Shown here in pieces: positions 7,986 through 18,204 of a DNA stretch of 64,000 nucleotides. Every line of letters begins with the position of its first letter. The first letter of the stretch is position 1. The translations under genes were made by a program, and so were the position numbers. A model generated the notes under the pieces. That model saw nothing but the letters and a program-made list of their open reading frames with translations, did no database searches and was not told where the DNA came from. Location of the stretch: contig JASJAN010000034.1 of the NCBI GenBank assembly GCA_030066985.1, forward strand, positions 1-64,000. Reading direction: 5' to 3'. Origin of the DNA: Desulfobacterales bacterium (GTDB taxonomy: Bacteria; Desulfobacterota; Desulfobacteria; Desulfobacterales; JAHEIW01).

Positions 7986-10601
7986 TCAAGGCGGGACATC
8001 CAATGATATGAAGGGTTTGACTGTCAAACCGTGTCCGTCGGTCCTGATTTGGATGGCACCATTGCGATCGGTGCGTAAAATGCGGCAGCCCATTTCTCGA
8101 TAGGCATCCGTTACAGTGGGATGCGGAAAGCGAAACCGGTTCTGCCAGCCCGCCGAGATGACGGCGATTTTGGGTTGGACAGCGGCTAAAAAAGGTGGCG
8201 AGCTCGACGAACGGCTCCCGTGATGGGGAACCAGCAGCACATCGCAGGCCAATTCAGAAGCTGCCAATTCGACCAGCTCTTTCTCGGCTTCAAGCATAAT
8301 ATCTCCCGGAAAAAGAAACGAGATGTTGCCAAATGATATTTTCAAAACCAGGGAATTGTTATTGGTGTTGCGCCATTTGTCTGAGACTTTGCGCGCCAAA
8401 AAATTGGTCGGCGGATACAAAAAGCAAAATTCCACCCCGTTGACCTTATGCCGGCGGTCCAGCTGCTTAAAATCCGGCACGGACAGCTGTTGGCGCTCAA
8501 TTACGTTGCGAAAGTGCCGATAACCCGCTGTGTTGCGGGTTTCACCGTTGGTCCAGATGTTTTTCACGTTAAAATGCTCGGCGATGTAAATTAAACCATT
8601 GAGGTGATCGCTGTTGGGGTGCGAGAGAACCAGCGTATCGATCGTGCGGATTTTCTTGCGCAATAAAAACGGTGCAATTACCCGCGCACCCATGTCAAAG
8701 GCCGTGTTGTCTGAAAAACCGCCGCCATCAATTAAGGCCGTATGACCGCCCGGCAGTTCCAAAAGGGCTGCGTTACCCTGCCCGACGTCTAAATAGGTGA
8801 TCCGCAGATCATCATCCCAATAGCGTTGGCCGATCCAGTAACCTGCATCGACAAGCAGCACCAGGACCACCCCCAAGCCGACAATGATGTATTTTTTCGA
8901 TGCAAAGCGGGCAGATAACCAGCTAAAAATCGCTTTCAGCCTTGTAAAAAAAAGATTTCTTTTGAACCGATCTAACCGGTGGTCATCAGCCGATGGGTCA
9001 GTCTCTGTAAATGCGCCCGACTGCAAATGGGGCTCGGGCGATGCGGGCTGGGGATATAAATGACGCAACAAGGCCCAGCCCAACAGATAATAGCAAATGA
9101 TCTCCAGCAGGCTGGGTGTGATGGTTTTAATGGCGGCAAACGGCAAATCAGCCACAAACCCAATCAGGGGCAAAACGATGTCCAGCACAAGTACGCAGAT
9201 TTTCACGCCGATCAAAGCCAGCTGGCTGCTAAACGGATATACAAAAAGGGCTAGCAAGCCGCAGGGGATCACCCCAAAGCCCACCAGCGGCACAAACATA
9301 AAATTGGCCAGCAATCCGATCAGCGAGATCTGATTGAAATAAAACATCACCAGCGGCAATGTGCCACAGATGGCAAATACAGATACCAGAAAGAAATCCA
9401 GCGCTTTACGGCCCATTTGATGGACCAACCCGTTTGCAGGACGGCTTTGGGCATCAGCTTTAGCCTGTTTGATGAGTGATACGCCGAAAAGAATCGACAG
9501 CACCGCCATAAAAGACAACTGAAACGAGATCGAAAAGAGAGAGGGTGGGTAAATGATCAGAATGATAAATGCCGCCAGCGCCAGGATATTGAGCGCATCG
9601 CGCTCGCGCTCGACTACGAAAGTGAGCAAAAACGCGCTCACCATGATGACCGCTCGCTGGGTTGAGGGCGACATCCCTGATATCAGTCCATAGCTGAAAA
9701 CCGGCAACAAGGAAAAGATAGCGGCGCCTTTACGGGTCCAGGCCCGCCAGAGCAATGGCGGCATGAAGCGCAAAAGCCGCTGAAAAAGGAAAAAAGCGAC
9801 GGTTGCCACGATGCCAATATGGAGACCCGATATGGCCAATAGATGCCCGACCCCGGCACGGTTAAATTGGTTGCGCAGCTGGGTCGATATGGCAGCGCGA
9901 TCACCTATGATCAGGGCTTTTAAGACAGCAGTCGATGGTTCCCGACCGGCAGAGTCGATAAGGGTCGCCATCGACCGGCGAGCTGTGGTGAGTTGATGGG
10001 ATAGATCCACGGCGACAGCTTTTTGTACCACCAGCAGCCGATCGCCCCGGGTATATGCCGTGCGACAGATACCCTTAAAGGCCATGTAGCGTTGGAAATT
10101 AAAACCACCCGGATTGTTGAAGTTTCGTGGCCGCCGCAGGCGGCTATGAAATACCACCCGATCCCCTTTGGCAATCGCAGGTCCCCGACCGCGCACCGTA
10201 ACCCGGACTCGACCGTGCACTGGATAGGTGGTTTTCTTGTATGCCAAGCTGTCGGCCCGCAAAACAAATCTTTGAAGATATTTGAATTCGCGTGGATGGC
10301 TCAACACCTCACCGCTGATCTGCCAGCGGGTTTCATCGGAATAAGAATCGATGTGATGGTTGGGCAAGCTGGGTGAAACCCAGGGTTGGATGGAGGCATA
10401 CCCCAGAGCGACAAAAAGAATAAGCGGTAACCAGCGGGTTGCTTTGCGGCGCCAGATATTGAACCCCGTTAACGCGGCGCTCAAAATAATGATGATGACA
10501 GCGCCAACGCTATAGCCTGCAAATTGAGGCCCCAGCGTAATGCCGCCCATCAACGCAAACACAAGGGCTGCGATGGGTCGTGAATAAACCTGCCCCGGCA
10601 T
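7986..10601 (-). CDS. comEC: ComEC/Rec2-family DNA internalisation protein
   Basis: An 871-residue inner-membrane protein. The N-terminus has membrane segments followed by a soluble DUF4131/OB-like part (about 80-190). The Competence domain, with many membrane helices, spans about 210-540 and includes HLLAISGLHIGIV. The C-terminal metallo-beta-lactamase-like domain begins at YLDVGQGNAALLELPGG (about 600) and has the metal motif SHPNSDHLNGL and later VPHHGSRSSSS. ComEC forms the channel for single-stranded DNA entering during transformation. No other competence genes are nearby. Full length for the family, so probably functional. Confidence 0.95.
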   Translation of the reverse strand: MPGQVYSRPIAALVFALMGGITLGPQFAGYSVGAVIIIILSAALTGFNIWRRKATRWLPLILFVALGYASIQPWVSPSLPNHHIDSYSDETRWQISGEVLSHPREFKYLQRFVLRADSLAYKKTTYPVHGRVRVTVRGRGPAIAKGDRVVFHSRLRRPRNFNNPGGFNFQRYMAFKGICRTAYTRGDRLLVVQKAVAVDLSHQLTTARRSMATLIDSAGREPSTAVLKALIIGDRAAISTQLRNQFNRAGVGHLLAISGLHIGIVATVAFFLFQRLLRFMPPLLWRAWTRKGAAIFSLLPVFSYGLISGMSPSTQRAVIMVSAFLLTFVVERERDALNILALAAFIILIIYPPSLFSISFQLSFMAVLSILFGVSLIKQAKADAQSRPANGLVHQMGRKALDFFLVSVFAICGTLPLVMFYFNQISLIGLLANFMFVPLVGFGVIPCGLLALFVYPFSSQLALIGVKICVLVLDIVLPLIGFVADLPFAAIKTITPSLLEIICYYLLGWALLRHLYPQPASPEPHLQSGAFTETDPSADDHRLDRFKRNLFFTRLKAIFSWLSARFASKKYIIVGLGVVLVLLVDAGYWIGQRYWDDDLRITYLDVGQGNAALLELPGGHTALIDGGGFSDNTAFDMGARVIAPFLLRKKIRTIDTLVLSHPNSDHLNGLIYIAEHFNVKNIWTNGETRNTAGYRHFRNVIERQQLSVPDFKQLDRRHKVNGVEFCFLYPPTNFLARKVSDKWRNTNNNSLVLKISFGNISFLFPGDIMLEAEKELVELAASELACDVLLVPHHGSRSSSSPPFLAAVQPKIAVISAGWQNRFRFPHPTVTDAYREMGCRILRTDRNGAIQIRTDGHGLTVKPFISLDVPP

Positions 10602-10994
10602 GGTTCTGTCCGTTGTCAGTTGTCGTTGGTTTGTTGTGCTTGTTTAAGTCAATCCCTATATATGAGGAATCGGGCGTTTGGGTTGCTGATACGCTGTTTG
10701 GTATATGTGCAAAATGGTTTTTCGTAAAACTGAATATCGGTATTAGCTGGGGCCAAAGGGTGTTTTTTTGCCAGACAAGATAATCTGCACCGTGCTGCTT
10801 AACGGCACCATTTCCCAACATTTATGGCGCGCGCACACGGCGGTGCCTGTAGGAAGCTGTTTAGCCGGTTGTGGGCGGGTACAGAGTCCTTATTGAAATT
10901 TTGGGTGCCGAATAGAAGCCCAATCAATAATTATCTGGTATCTTGTCCGCAAAATAATACCCTTTGGTCCCAGCGATCCAACCAGACCCAACAG
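10602..10994. other. Intergenic region between murA and comEC, nothing recognised
   Basis: In 393 bases I see no gene, RNA or strong hairpin. Open frames here have no coding character and no ribosome sites. It should contain the comEC promoter. Confidence 0.45.
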
Positions 10995-12245
10995 TTATTT
11001 AATGCGCTTAATGGCAGCGCCCAACTGGCTGAACTTTTTTTCAATGGTTTCATACCCGCGGTCCAGATGGTAAACGCGGTTGACTTCGGTCTGGCCTTCG
11101 GCTACCAGACCGGCCAGAATCAGAGAGGCGCTGGCCCTTAAATCGGTGGCCATGACCGGGGCTGCCGATAACCCGGACACACCTTTTACCATAGCCGTAT
11201 GGCCTGATATTTTTATATCCGCCCCCATGCGCTCTAGCTCGCTGACATGGATGAATCGGTTTTCAAAGATGGTTTCCGTAATCATGCTGGTCCCATTGGC
11301 AACACACATCAGCACCATGAACTGCGCCTGCATATCCGTTGGAAAGCCCGGGTAAGGCTGGGTTTCGACATCGACACTGGTAATTTCATCATTGCCGTGA
11401 ACATGAATGGTGTTTTCCTCAGTGCTAATCTTGACACCGGCACGTCGCAGTTTATGAATACTGGCGCGTACATGCTCCGGGTTACAATCGACCAGTGTCA
11501 CGTCACCGTGGGTCAACGCCGCGGCGATCATAAAGGTGCCCGTTTCAATGCGATCCGGGATGATCTTCACCGATACCGGCTTTAGAGAGGTTACCCCATT
11601 TATGGTCATCACGGCGGTGCCAGCGCCCTGGACATCAGCACCCATTTTAGTGAGCACTTCGGCCAGCGCCACAACCTCAGGCTCACGAGCGGCATTGCGT
11701 AAAACAGTGGTGCCCTCAGCTAAAACAGCCGCCATCATCAGGTTTTCGGTACCGGTGACCGTGACGGTATCAAAATAGATGTCTGCCCCTTTTAACTTTT
11801 TGGCTTCCGCGCGGACATAACCATGCTCCAGATGAATGTCAGCGCCCAGCTGAGCCAGTCCTTTTAAATGCAGATTGATCGGACGGGCTCCGATGGCACA
11901 TCCGCCCGGCAAAGAAACAGTGGCCTTTTGCAGGCGCGCCAGCATGGGGCCTAAAACCAGAATGGACGCCCGCATTTTTCGAACCAGGTCATAAGGCGCT
12001 TCGTAGCTGAGAATTCGACCGGTATCTACATGGACCGTATCACCGTGCCCCTCCGCGCGTGCTCCCAAATTGCATAGCAGCGCTTTAATACTTTCGATGT
12101 CCTGCAATTGAGGCACATTGGAATAGGTATTGGACCCTTCGGCCAGCAATGATGAGACCAGAATCGGCAGGGCTGCATTTTTAGCCCCACTGATCCGCAC
12201 CTGCCCTTTCAGCGAACGGCCGCCTTCAACAATAATCTTATCCAT
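10995..12245 (-). CDS. murA: UDP-N-acetylglucosamine 1-carboxyvinyltransferase
   Basis: A 416-residue MurA, the first committed enzyme of peptidoglycan synthesis, which transfers enolpyruvate from PEP to UDP-GlcNAc in the cytoplasm. The active-site cysteine that fosfomycin attacks is Cys116 in [18 protein letters not shown] near residue 22 (the substrate-binding lysine) and [10 protein letters not shown] are conserved. The ATG at 12245 is preceded by GAGGAG at a spacing of five; an in-frame TTG one codon upstream is less likely. Confidence 0.97.
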   Translation of the reverse strand: MDKIIVEGGRSLKGQVRISGAKNAALPILVSSLLAEGSNTYSNVPQLQDIESIKALLCNLGARAEGHGDTVHVDTGRILSYEAPYDLVRKMRASILVLGPMLARLQKATVSLPGGCAIGARPINLHLKGLAQLGADIHLEHGYVRAEAKKLKGADIYFDTVTVTGTENLMMAAVLAEGTTVLRNAAREPEVVALAEVLTKMGADVQGAGTAVMTINGVTSLKPVSVKIIPDRIETGTFMIAAALTHGDVTLVDCNPEHVRASIHKLRRAGVKISTEENTIHVHGNDEITSVDVETQPYPGFPTDMQAQFMVLMCVANGTSMITETIFENRFIHVSELERMGADIKISGHTAMVKGVSGLSAAPVMATDLRASASLILAGLVAEGQTEVNRVYHLDRGYETIEKKFSQLGAAIKRIK

Positions 12246-12287
12246 CAAATCTCCTCATCTTGGCGATTACAAGGATGGCATTTGTTA

Positions 12288-12382
12288 ACCACAAAGGCAC
12301 AAAGAGCACAAAAAAACAATTAAAATTCTATTTTAAAAATCTTTGTGAACTTTGTATCCTTGTATCTTTGAGTCTTTGTGGT
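12288..12382. repeat. Imperfect inverted repeat (ACCACAAAG ... CTTTGTGGT)
   Basis: ACCACAAAG at 12288-12296 pairs exactly with CTTTGTGGT at 12374-12382. The flanks inside are runs of CACAAAG-like and CTTTG-like words, giving a long imperfect stem upstream of murA. A related half, CCTTTGTGTCCTTCGTGGTG, lies at about 12654, between qrcD and the small protein gene. Confidence 0.65.
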
Positions 12383-12408
12383 GAAGTTTTTGCAATTCGA
12401 TAGAACAT

Positions 12409-12450
12409 AAAAAAAGCGCTCCCCTATTGGTTTGGGGGCAGCGCTTTTGG
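12409..12450 (-). terminator. Rho-independent terminator of the qrc operon
   Basis: On the minus strand AAAAGCGCTGCCCC pairs with GGGGAGCGCTTTTTTT, with a short loop and a T-run. It lies about 20 bases after the stop of the 52-residue gene and ends the ccs-qrc gene run. The A-run on the left arm means it could also work in the other direction. Confidence 0.85.
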
Positions 12451-12470
12451 AGATTTATCGGTATTTAATA

Positions 12471-12629
12471 TCAGTGGTGACTATCACCGTTGCCTTTTGC
12501 GGCTTTCAGGACTGCTTTGATAATACAATATGTCATACCCAGACCGATTATTGTCAGGGCATACCACAGCCCCCCATGAAAAACCATATGACTCGCATCC
12601 CAAATCCATTCAAAACTAAACGGAAACAT
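12471..12629 (-). CDS. Small membrane protein (52 residues) at the end of the qrc operon
   Basis: The ATG at 12629 follows GGAGG at six bases and the frame reaches a TGA at 12471. The protein starts MFPFSFEWIWDASHMVFHGG, has one likely membrane helix (about residues 19-41, LWYALTIIGLGMTYCIIKAV) and a charged, His-rich end. It sits between qrcD and the operon terminator, so it is probably made with the Qrc complex and may be a small subunit or assembly factor. A second ATG at 12633 is in another frame and stops after five codons. Function is not known to me. Confidence 0.75.
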   Translation of the reverse strand: MFPFSFEWIWDASHMVFHGGLWYALTIIGLGMTYCIIKAVLKAAKGNGDSHH

Positions 12630-12730
12630 ACATTTCCTCCATTTTTACTAAACCTTTGTGTCCTTCGTGGTGATATTTGTGCAACACAAACCACGGATTG
12701 TAAAGTCTGTCAGTTAAGCACCTAACAGCA

Positions 12731-14062
12731 CTATGACTCCGCCGGGCTCAATTCCGGTTCCGGTCCTGCAGCATCGGGCTCCGGCTCCGAGCTGGTTTCA
12801 GCAGTTGGTGCTGCAGGCTCGTCAATCGGGTTCAATTCCCTTTCCTGGGGAAAAATCGGCAAATAGCGGTACGATATTGAAATCATGATCACACCGTATG
12901 CCACCGGTAAAATAGTGGTGGCCACTTCCTGCCAGCTGGGCAGATAGGCAAACCAGTCTTCAAACGGCAGCACTGGAACAGCCAAGGTCTGCAGCACCAT
13001 TACCCAGCGGTTTAAGCTGACACCCACAACACCGCAAAATACGGCAATCCATAGCAACGCATTTATCCTGCGGAGCCTGGGGATAATTAAAATGATCGCC
13101 GGCACCAAACCGCCGATGACCAGCTCGGCAAAGAGAATCCAGAGACCGTACCACGAACCTGGGCTGGAGGTATAAAATTCCATAAAGGTGAAGCCTCTGG
13201 CGGGGGCGGTTTGCGTGGCCCACCAGATGGTGTCGATGGTTTTGGCAATCAGATAAGTAAATATCATCCAGCCGGATATTTTAGCCAGCAGGTCGATGAC
13301 GTTGTCTTTAACCAGCTTTTTGCGGGTTAAAGCTTCGGTGATTTTGGTAATAAAAATGGTAAAACAGGGGCCAAAAGCCGCAGCCGACCAGGTGAACAGA
13401 AAAAAGGTCCAGGGCCAGACTAAGATGTGTTCGCGAAAACCGAACGGACGCCCGAACATGACACCGGGCACACCGCCCAGCGAGCCCTGGTGAAAAAAGG
13501 ACAAAAAGGCGCCGGTGGCGGCAAACACAGCCATGATTTCATGCATGTTGTGACCCAGGTGATGAAAAAACGGTATTTTATCGAGCTTGCGGTTTTCCAG
13601 CACCATGGGAATATACTCGATGATCAGCACACCCAAGTAAGCAGAGAGACAGAATGCCACTTCAGTCAACATCGAATGCACATTGGCATGCCAGAAAATA
13701 AACCAGTTCCGCAGGGGTTGGCCGACATCGAAGCTCAGAATCAGCAAGGCCGAAGTGTAACAGATGACGCCGATGAGAACGGCATAGTTGATAATGTTTT
13801 TGAGTTCATCTTTACCGACCAGATATCGCAGAAAGCCGGTGAAAAAGGCACCGCCGCCCAGAGCGATGACCGCCAGGTCGGCCCAGATCCACAACGCAAA
13901 CCCGTAAGCGTTATTCATGTTGGTCTGGTTGAGTCCTTTTATAAAAACCAGCAGCATGGCAAAAACACCCCAGGCCAGAATCAGGCCATTGGCGCAAATC
14001 CACAAAGCAAATTGCCAGATCGGGCATCGTTTAAGCCCTTTGGGAATTAATGCAGCATCCAT
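12731..14062 (-). CDS. qrcD: QrcD, NrfD/PsrC-type quinone-interacting membrane subunit
   Basis: A 443-residue integral membrane protein with about ten helices, of the NrfD/PsrC family. It would bind menaquinone and accept electrons from the QrcB/QrcC periplasmic module. Characteristic elements are FHANVHSMLTEVAFCLSAYLG and the WFAYLPSWQE periplasmic turn. The last 40 residues are a Pro/Glu/Ala-rich cytoplasmic tail. It follows qrcC by 60 bases. The order cytochrome, molybdopterin-family protein, Fe-S protein, NrfD is that of the Qrc complex of Desulfovibrio vulgaris. Confidence 0.9.
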   Translation of the reverse strand: MDAALIPKGLKRCPIWQFALWICANGLILAWGVFAMLLVFIKGLNQTNMNNAYGFALWIWADLAVIALGGGAFFTGFLRYLVGKDELKNIINYAVLIGVICYTSALLILSFDVGQPLRNWFIFWHANVHSMLTEVAFCLSAYLGVLIIEYIPMVLENRKLDKIPFFHHLGHNMHEIMAVFAATGAFLSFFHQGSLGGVPGVMFGRPFGFREHILVWPWTFFLFTWSAAAFGPCFTIFITKITEALTRKKLVKDNVIDLLAKISGWMIFTYLIAKTIDTIWWATQTAPARGFTFMEFYTSSPGSWYGLWILFAELVIGGLVPAIILIIPRLRRINALLWIAVFCGVVGVSLNRWVMVLQTLAVPVLPFEDWFAYLPSWQEVATTILPVAYGVIMISISYRYLPIFPQERELNPIDEPAAPTAETSSEPEPDAAGPEPELSPAES

Positions 14063-14122
14063 AAGTTCCGTGCTCCTAAATGAAAATGATAGCTAAGATT
14101 AACATCTGCGTTTATAAAAGAT

Positions 14123-14929
14123 TTAGCTGTGTGCTTTACTTTTAAATTCACCCTCCAGGTAATTGTCACCGGATTTGCGAACCCATTCACGGCTGGTCAG
14201 ATAATAAATTTTGGTATTGGTGCCCAGACGTTCCAACAGGCGAAAGGCTTTGGGGTTCTTGGAATGGCCGTGGTGCGCCGGATCGGGCTTTGCCAACTGA
14301 TGAACTTTGTGGTCAGGGTTATTCAAATCACCAAAGGTGATAGCCCCTGACGGGCAGGCCTGGGTGCAAGCTGTCTGGTATTCATCCTCTTCGATCTCGC
14401 GGCGTCCCTCCACATAGGCCTGGTCCATGGCCAGCTGGTAACGATGTATACAGAAACTGCATTTTTCAACCACGCCTCGCATGCGCACCGATACGTTCGG
14501 GTTGAGCAGTTTCTCCATACCGTCTGGCCAGATCGGATCCCACCAGTTAAACTGGCGTACATGATAGGGGCAGGCCCCCATGCAATAGCGGCAACCAAAG
14601 CAACGCGGATAAATCTGGCTGACGATGCCGGTGGCCATATCATAGTCGGTGGCGGTCGCCGGACAAACCGACACACACGGTGAATGCCCTTCATGGCCTT
14701 CACAGTGCTGGCAGGGACGCGGTAGAAAACATTCTTCGTAATCCGGGAAGGATTTGCCGTTGTTTAGTTTGTATACGTGCATCCAGGAAACACTGAGCAT
14801 CTTGTCAGTTTCATCTTCGCGAAATGGAATGTTGTTTTCCGCATAACAGGCAACCATGCAGGCACCGCAGCCGGTGCACTTGTCCAGGTCGATCACCATT
14901 CCAAACTTTTTGCCTTCTACGTTTTTCAT
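14123..14929 (-). CDS. qrcC: QrcC, periplasmic multi-cluster iron-sulfur protein
   Basis: A 268-residue ferredoxin-like electron-transfer subunit (DmsB/PsrB group). Four cysteine sets are visible: CTGCGACMVAC near residue 20, CQHC...CVSVCPA near 75-95, CFGCRYCMGACP near 112, and CSFCIHR with CTQACPSG near 155-195. It would carry electrons between QrcB and QrcD. There is no signal peptide, so export probably depends on the Tat signal of QrcB. The ATG at 14929 sits after AGGGG; an in-frame GTG two codons upstream overlaps that site and is less likely. Confidence 0.9.
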   Translation of the reverse strand: MKNVEGKKFGMVIDLDKCTGCGACMVACYAENNIPFREDETDKMLSVSWMHVYKLNNGKSFPDYEECFLPRPCQHCEGHEGHSPCVSVCPATATDYDMATGIVSQIYPRCFGCRYCMGACPYHVRQFNWWDPIWPDGMEKLLNPNVSVRMRGVVEKCSFCIHRYQLAMDQAYVEGRREIEEDEYQTACTQACPSGAITFGDLNNPDHKVHQLAKPDPAHHGHSKNPKAFRLLERLGTNTKIYYLTSREWVRKSGDNYLEGEFKSKAHS

Positions 14930-14999
14930 CAGCACCCCTTGGTTTCGATAAAATTCCTTTTCTTAGAATCAATCAGTTTTCTAATTTTAAACATTCCAC

Positions 15000-17216
15000 T
15001 TAGGCTTTGGTGAGCTTAGCGCGTATGCCCCATGCGGCATTGTAGCCAGAAGCCGGGTCGTCTGCGGGGCCGCTCAACCGATTGTAATTGATCCCTTTGC
15101 CGGCCAAAAATCGGTTATCGGCTGTATGGCCAAGACCCCTCGGGACAGCGATGACACCGGGCATAATCCCATGGGTCAGACGAATTTTCACCTGGGCCGA
15201 CCCTTTGGGCGTCGTCAGAGTGGATAGCCGGCCCTCTGTCAGCCCCAGCTGCTTGGCTGTGGCCGGATTAATTTCCAGCAGCACATCATTGCCTATTAGA
15301 ATCGTGTCTTCCAGCGCTTTGATCATAAACGGCGGAGCGCCGGGTTTACCGTCGGCATTCAGTCGCATACTGTCAAATGGCACCAGTAGTAATGGGTAAC
15401 CGGCTTCGTCCCCTTCGGGCTTGACCGGTTCGTAGGCCGCCAATGTGCGGATATCAGCGTTGGTAAATTCAAATTTGGTCGAGTCGGTCTCAAAGGCTGT
15501 TGCCCATTGCGCACCACCAAAGCCCTCATCCAACCAAAAGCCGTTTTCAAGCAACCCATCCCAGCGATCGCCCAAGGTTTCTTCCAAACAGGCGTTGTAG
15601 TCATCCCATTCAAAAGCAGCGCCAACCGTATGACCCAGTTCTTTGGCCAGCTGAATGACGACATCGCCGGCATGGCGGGTGTTGTAACGCGGCTCGACAG
15701 CCGGCTGGGCCAAACTGATAATGGGCTTCGGAAACCCACTGGCCCCGACCACATCCTGATAGCGCTCCAAGAACATATGGTTGGGCAGCAGCATATCTGC
15801 CAGCTCGCTGGTTTCATCCATATAAGACGAAAAACTGACGACCAGCGGAATTTTTTCCAATGCTTTGGCAACTGCCGCCGTGTCCGGTAATGAAAATGCC
15901 GGATTGGCATCGGCGATAAAAAGCACCTGCAGCGGGGATTCAGCGCTGGCATTGACGACCTCCGGCAGTCGGTGCAGTAAGTATCTCGCATTGGGGTGGC
16001 GGTAAGTGCCGGCCCCATCAATACGGGGTTGCTGCAGGCCCTTAGCGGCAACCGCATCGATTTCCAGCTCAGGCCACTCAATGTAGTCAGGCTCGGGCAC
16101 CGCCCAGATACCACCGGGCTGGTTGATATTGCCTACCAGTGCATTTAGGGTGTGCACCGCCAAAAAGGTCTGTAAATCTCCGGGCAGATGCCCCTGCCCC
16201 TGGCCGCAAACTGCCAGGGGTTTGCGCGCAGCTGCAAAGTCTCTGGCAAGGGTTAGAATCGTGCCGGCACTAATGCCCGTTATCTTGGAGGCAATTTCCG
16301 GCGGAAATCCGTCAATGACCTGCTGAAAGCGGTCAGATAGCCCCGCTGTGTGGCCACTGACAAAATTCCGGTTGTACAGCTGCTCTTTGATGATCACATG
16401 GGTCAAGCCAAAAGCCAGCGCGCCCTCGGTACCGGGGTTGATCGAAATCCAGTGGTCGGCCTTGGCCGCTGTTTTGGACAGACGCGGCTCAATCTGATCC
16501 ATGCGACCGCCGGTCATGCGCAATGTTGATTTGGCTCGAAACATATAGCCGGGCGAGCCCCAGCCTTCAATCAGACCGCTGCCGAAACTGAGCACAAAGT
16601 CTGAATTTCCCAAATCAAATCCTGCCATGGAGCGTGTGCCCTGGGTCAGATACAACGCCAGCTCATAAGAATCCCACATGGATGGCATGCGCCAGAAGTT
16701 AGGTGAGCCGTAAACGCTCAAGAATCGGCTGAAAAGTGCCGGGATGGTTCCCCGATCGGATCCGGAAATCCATCCCACCTTATGGGCTGAGCCATCCGTG
16801 CGCAGCTGCCGCAATTGGGCCGCAATTTCGGTAATGGCATCTTTCCACGAAATATTCTGCCAGCGGCCGTCGACCTTTTTTAAGGGGGTGCGAATACGCG
16901 TTGGGCTATAGAGGAGTTGCGCACCGCTATTCCCCAGAGGACAAAGACCGCCATCGTTGACAGGATGACCTTCCAGGCCTTCAATTTTAATGACCCGTTC
17001 ATCTACTTTTTTCACCGAGATCCCACAGCCGCCAGGGCACAGGGTACAAGCAGAGGTTACCCGGTTGAGCGCACCTCTTGCCGGAATTGGTGTCCAGGGC
17101 CAATTCTGGCTCCAGATTGCAACGTCATCGGTGACTTTCCAGGGTAACGGAGACAACGCCGTACCGGCAGCACCGCCGAGAACAAAGGCCAAAAAACTTC
17201 TGCGATCTACTTTCAT
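15000..17216 (-). CDS. qrcB: QrcB, molybdopterin-oxidoreductase-family subunit of the Qrc complex
   Basis: A 738-residue protein of the DMSO-reductase superfamily. A twin-arginine signal DRRSFLAFVLGGAAGTALS opens the protein, so it is exported folded. The Fe-S cluster ligands are Cys57, Cys60, Cys64 and Cys92. In the characterised Qrc complex this subunit carries no molybdenum and only bridges the cytochrome and Fe-S subunits; this gene is assigned to that role from its operon. It lies 83 bases after qrcA. The closest alternative is the catalytic subunit of an ACIII (alternative complex III)-like enzyme, to which Qrc is related. Confidence 0.9.
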   Translation of the reverse strand: MKVDRRSFLAFVLGGAAGTALSPLPWKVTDDVAIWSQNWPWTPIPARGALNRVTSACTLCPGGCGISVKKVDERVIKIEGLEGHPVNDGGLCPLGNSGAQLLYSPTRIRTPLKKVDGRWQNISWKDAITEIAAQLRQLRTDGSAHKVGWISGSDRGTIPALFSRFLSVYGSPNFWRMPSMWDSYELALYLTQGTRSMAGFDLGNSDFVLSFGSGLIEGWGSPGYMFRAKSTLRMTGGRMDQIEPRLSKTAAKADHWISINPGTEGALAFGLTHVIIKEQLYNRNFVSGHTAGLSDRFQQVIDGFPPEIASKITGISAGTILTLARDFAAARKPLAVCGQGQGHLPGDLQTFLAVHTLNALVGNINQPGGIWAVPEPDYIEWPELEIDAVAAKGLQQPRIDGAGTYRHPNARYLLHRLPEVVNASAESPLQVLFIADANPAFSLPDTAAVAKALEKIPLVVSFSSYMDETSELADMLLPNHMFLERYQDVVGASGFPKPIISLAQPAVEPRYNTRHAGDVVIQLAKELGHTVGAAFEWDDYNACLEETLGDRWDGLLENGFWLDEGFGGAQWATAFETDSTKFEFTNADIRTLAAYEPVKPEGDEAGYPLLLVPFDSMRLNADGKPGAPPFMIKALEDTILIGNDVLLEINPATAKQLGLTEGRLSTLTTPKGSAQVKIRLTHGIMPGVIAVPRGLGHTADNRFLAGKGINYNRLSGPADDPASGYNAAWGIRAKLTKA

Positions 17217-17299
17217 TTAATTTTCCCTGCTAAGACAAGCATGTTAATAATTAGCAAACACAACCTGCTATCGATCGAAGATCCAGCAGCCACCACTGA

Positions 17300-18010
17300 T
17301 CAATGGTGGCACACAAAACAGCCCCCTCGATGGGTTTGAACGCTGTTTTGATTCACACCTTCCCGGCGGTGACACTCCGCACAATCATCCATTTTCATCC
17401 GATCCCAGGTATTGCGTTTGATACCGGAAATCCTTCTGCCCCAAATATCGATACTGTAACCGGATATGCGGTTTTCTTTATAAATCGGTAAGCTTTCCGA
17501 TTCCCCGATATGCCCGTGACAGACCACACAGTCAATTTCTCCCATTTTCACATGCGCTGCATGTGAGAAAAACACGTTCTGGGGTTGCCGCGAATAGATC
17601 AACCAAGGCACTTCCCGGTTATTGGCCACAAACTCATTGACAAAACGGGCTTCCTCGGGATCTTCGCCGTTGACCTCTTCATGGCATTCGATGCACTGGT
17701 CCAGTTTAGGGACGCCGTGATAGGAGCCGTCTTCTCTGAAAAAGTGACAGCTCTCGCAGCCATCTTCCACCAGCTCATTGTGCAAGACGTGGTTGAATTC
17801 AATCGGTTGATTCTTTTGGGAGTAAAGCAGCTTGGGGAAAACCACCCATCCGACAATCAGGCTGGCCGCCAACCCGAGAATAAAAAACAAAATAATGGGT
17901 CCGCCGGCGCCGCTGGCATCGGTTTCGCCGGAAGGGGCTATTTCAGGAGAGGGTGTTGAGGGTTGCTGATCATTTGCATTGGCCGCATTGGCTTGTTCCT
18001 CTTTTGTCAT
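17300..18010 (-). CDS. qrcA: QrcA, membrane-anchored multihaem cytochrome c
   Basis: A 236-residue protein with a long Pro/Ser/Ala N-terminal stretch, one membrane anchor (about 43-62, IILFFILGLAASLIVGWVVF) and a periplasmic haem domain. Five CXXCH motifs are seen: CESCH, CIECH, CVVCH, CAECH and CFVCH. It would take electrons from periplasmic type I cytochrome c3 and hydrogenase or formate dehydrogenase and pass them to QrcB. The Desulfovibrio protein is described as hexahaem; only five standard motifs are present here. The ATG at 18010 follows GGAG at five bases; a longer frame upstream lacks such a site. Confidence 0.88.
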   Translation of the reverse strand: MTKEEQANAANANDQQPSTPSPEIAPSGETDASGAGGPIILFFILGLAASLIVGWVVFPKLLYSQKNQPIEFNHVLHNELVEDGCESCHFFREDGSYHGVPKLDQCIECHEEVNGEDPEEARFVNEFVANNREVPWLIYSRQPQNVFFSHAAHVKMGEIDCVVCHGHIGESESLPIYKENRISGYSIDIWGRRISGIKRNTWDRMKMDDCAECHRREGVNQNSVQTHRGGCFVCHH

Positions 18011-18204
18011 AAACACTCCATGGTTATCTGGGTTGATAGAAACAAGTCTTGAAAACGATTGCCGCCTGGCACAAATAATTACCGGCAACAACCTGATAAT
18101 TTAAAATTTATACAATTACAGTGGGTTACACGATAAGCAGCTCGTCTTACATGCCAGCAAAGGTGACTGTATTACCTTAATTGGCGCGATTTTGTCAAGC
18201 AAAA

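Noticed and set aside
10510-10821. Open frame between comEC and murA on the minus strand
   Set aside because: It overlaps the comEC N-terminus in another frame, has no ribosome site and no protein-like pattern.
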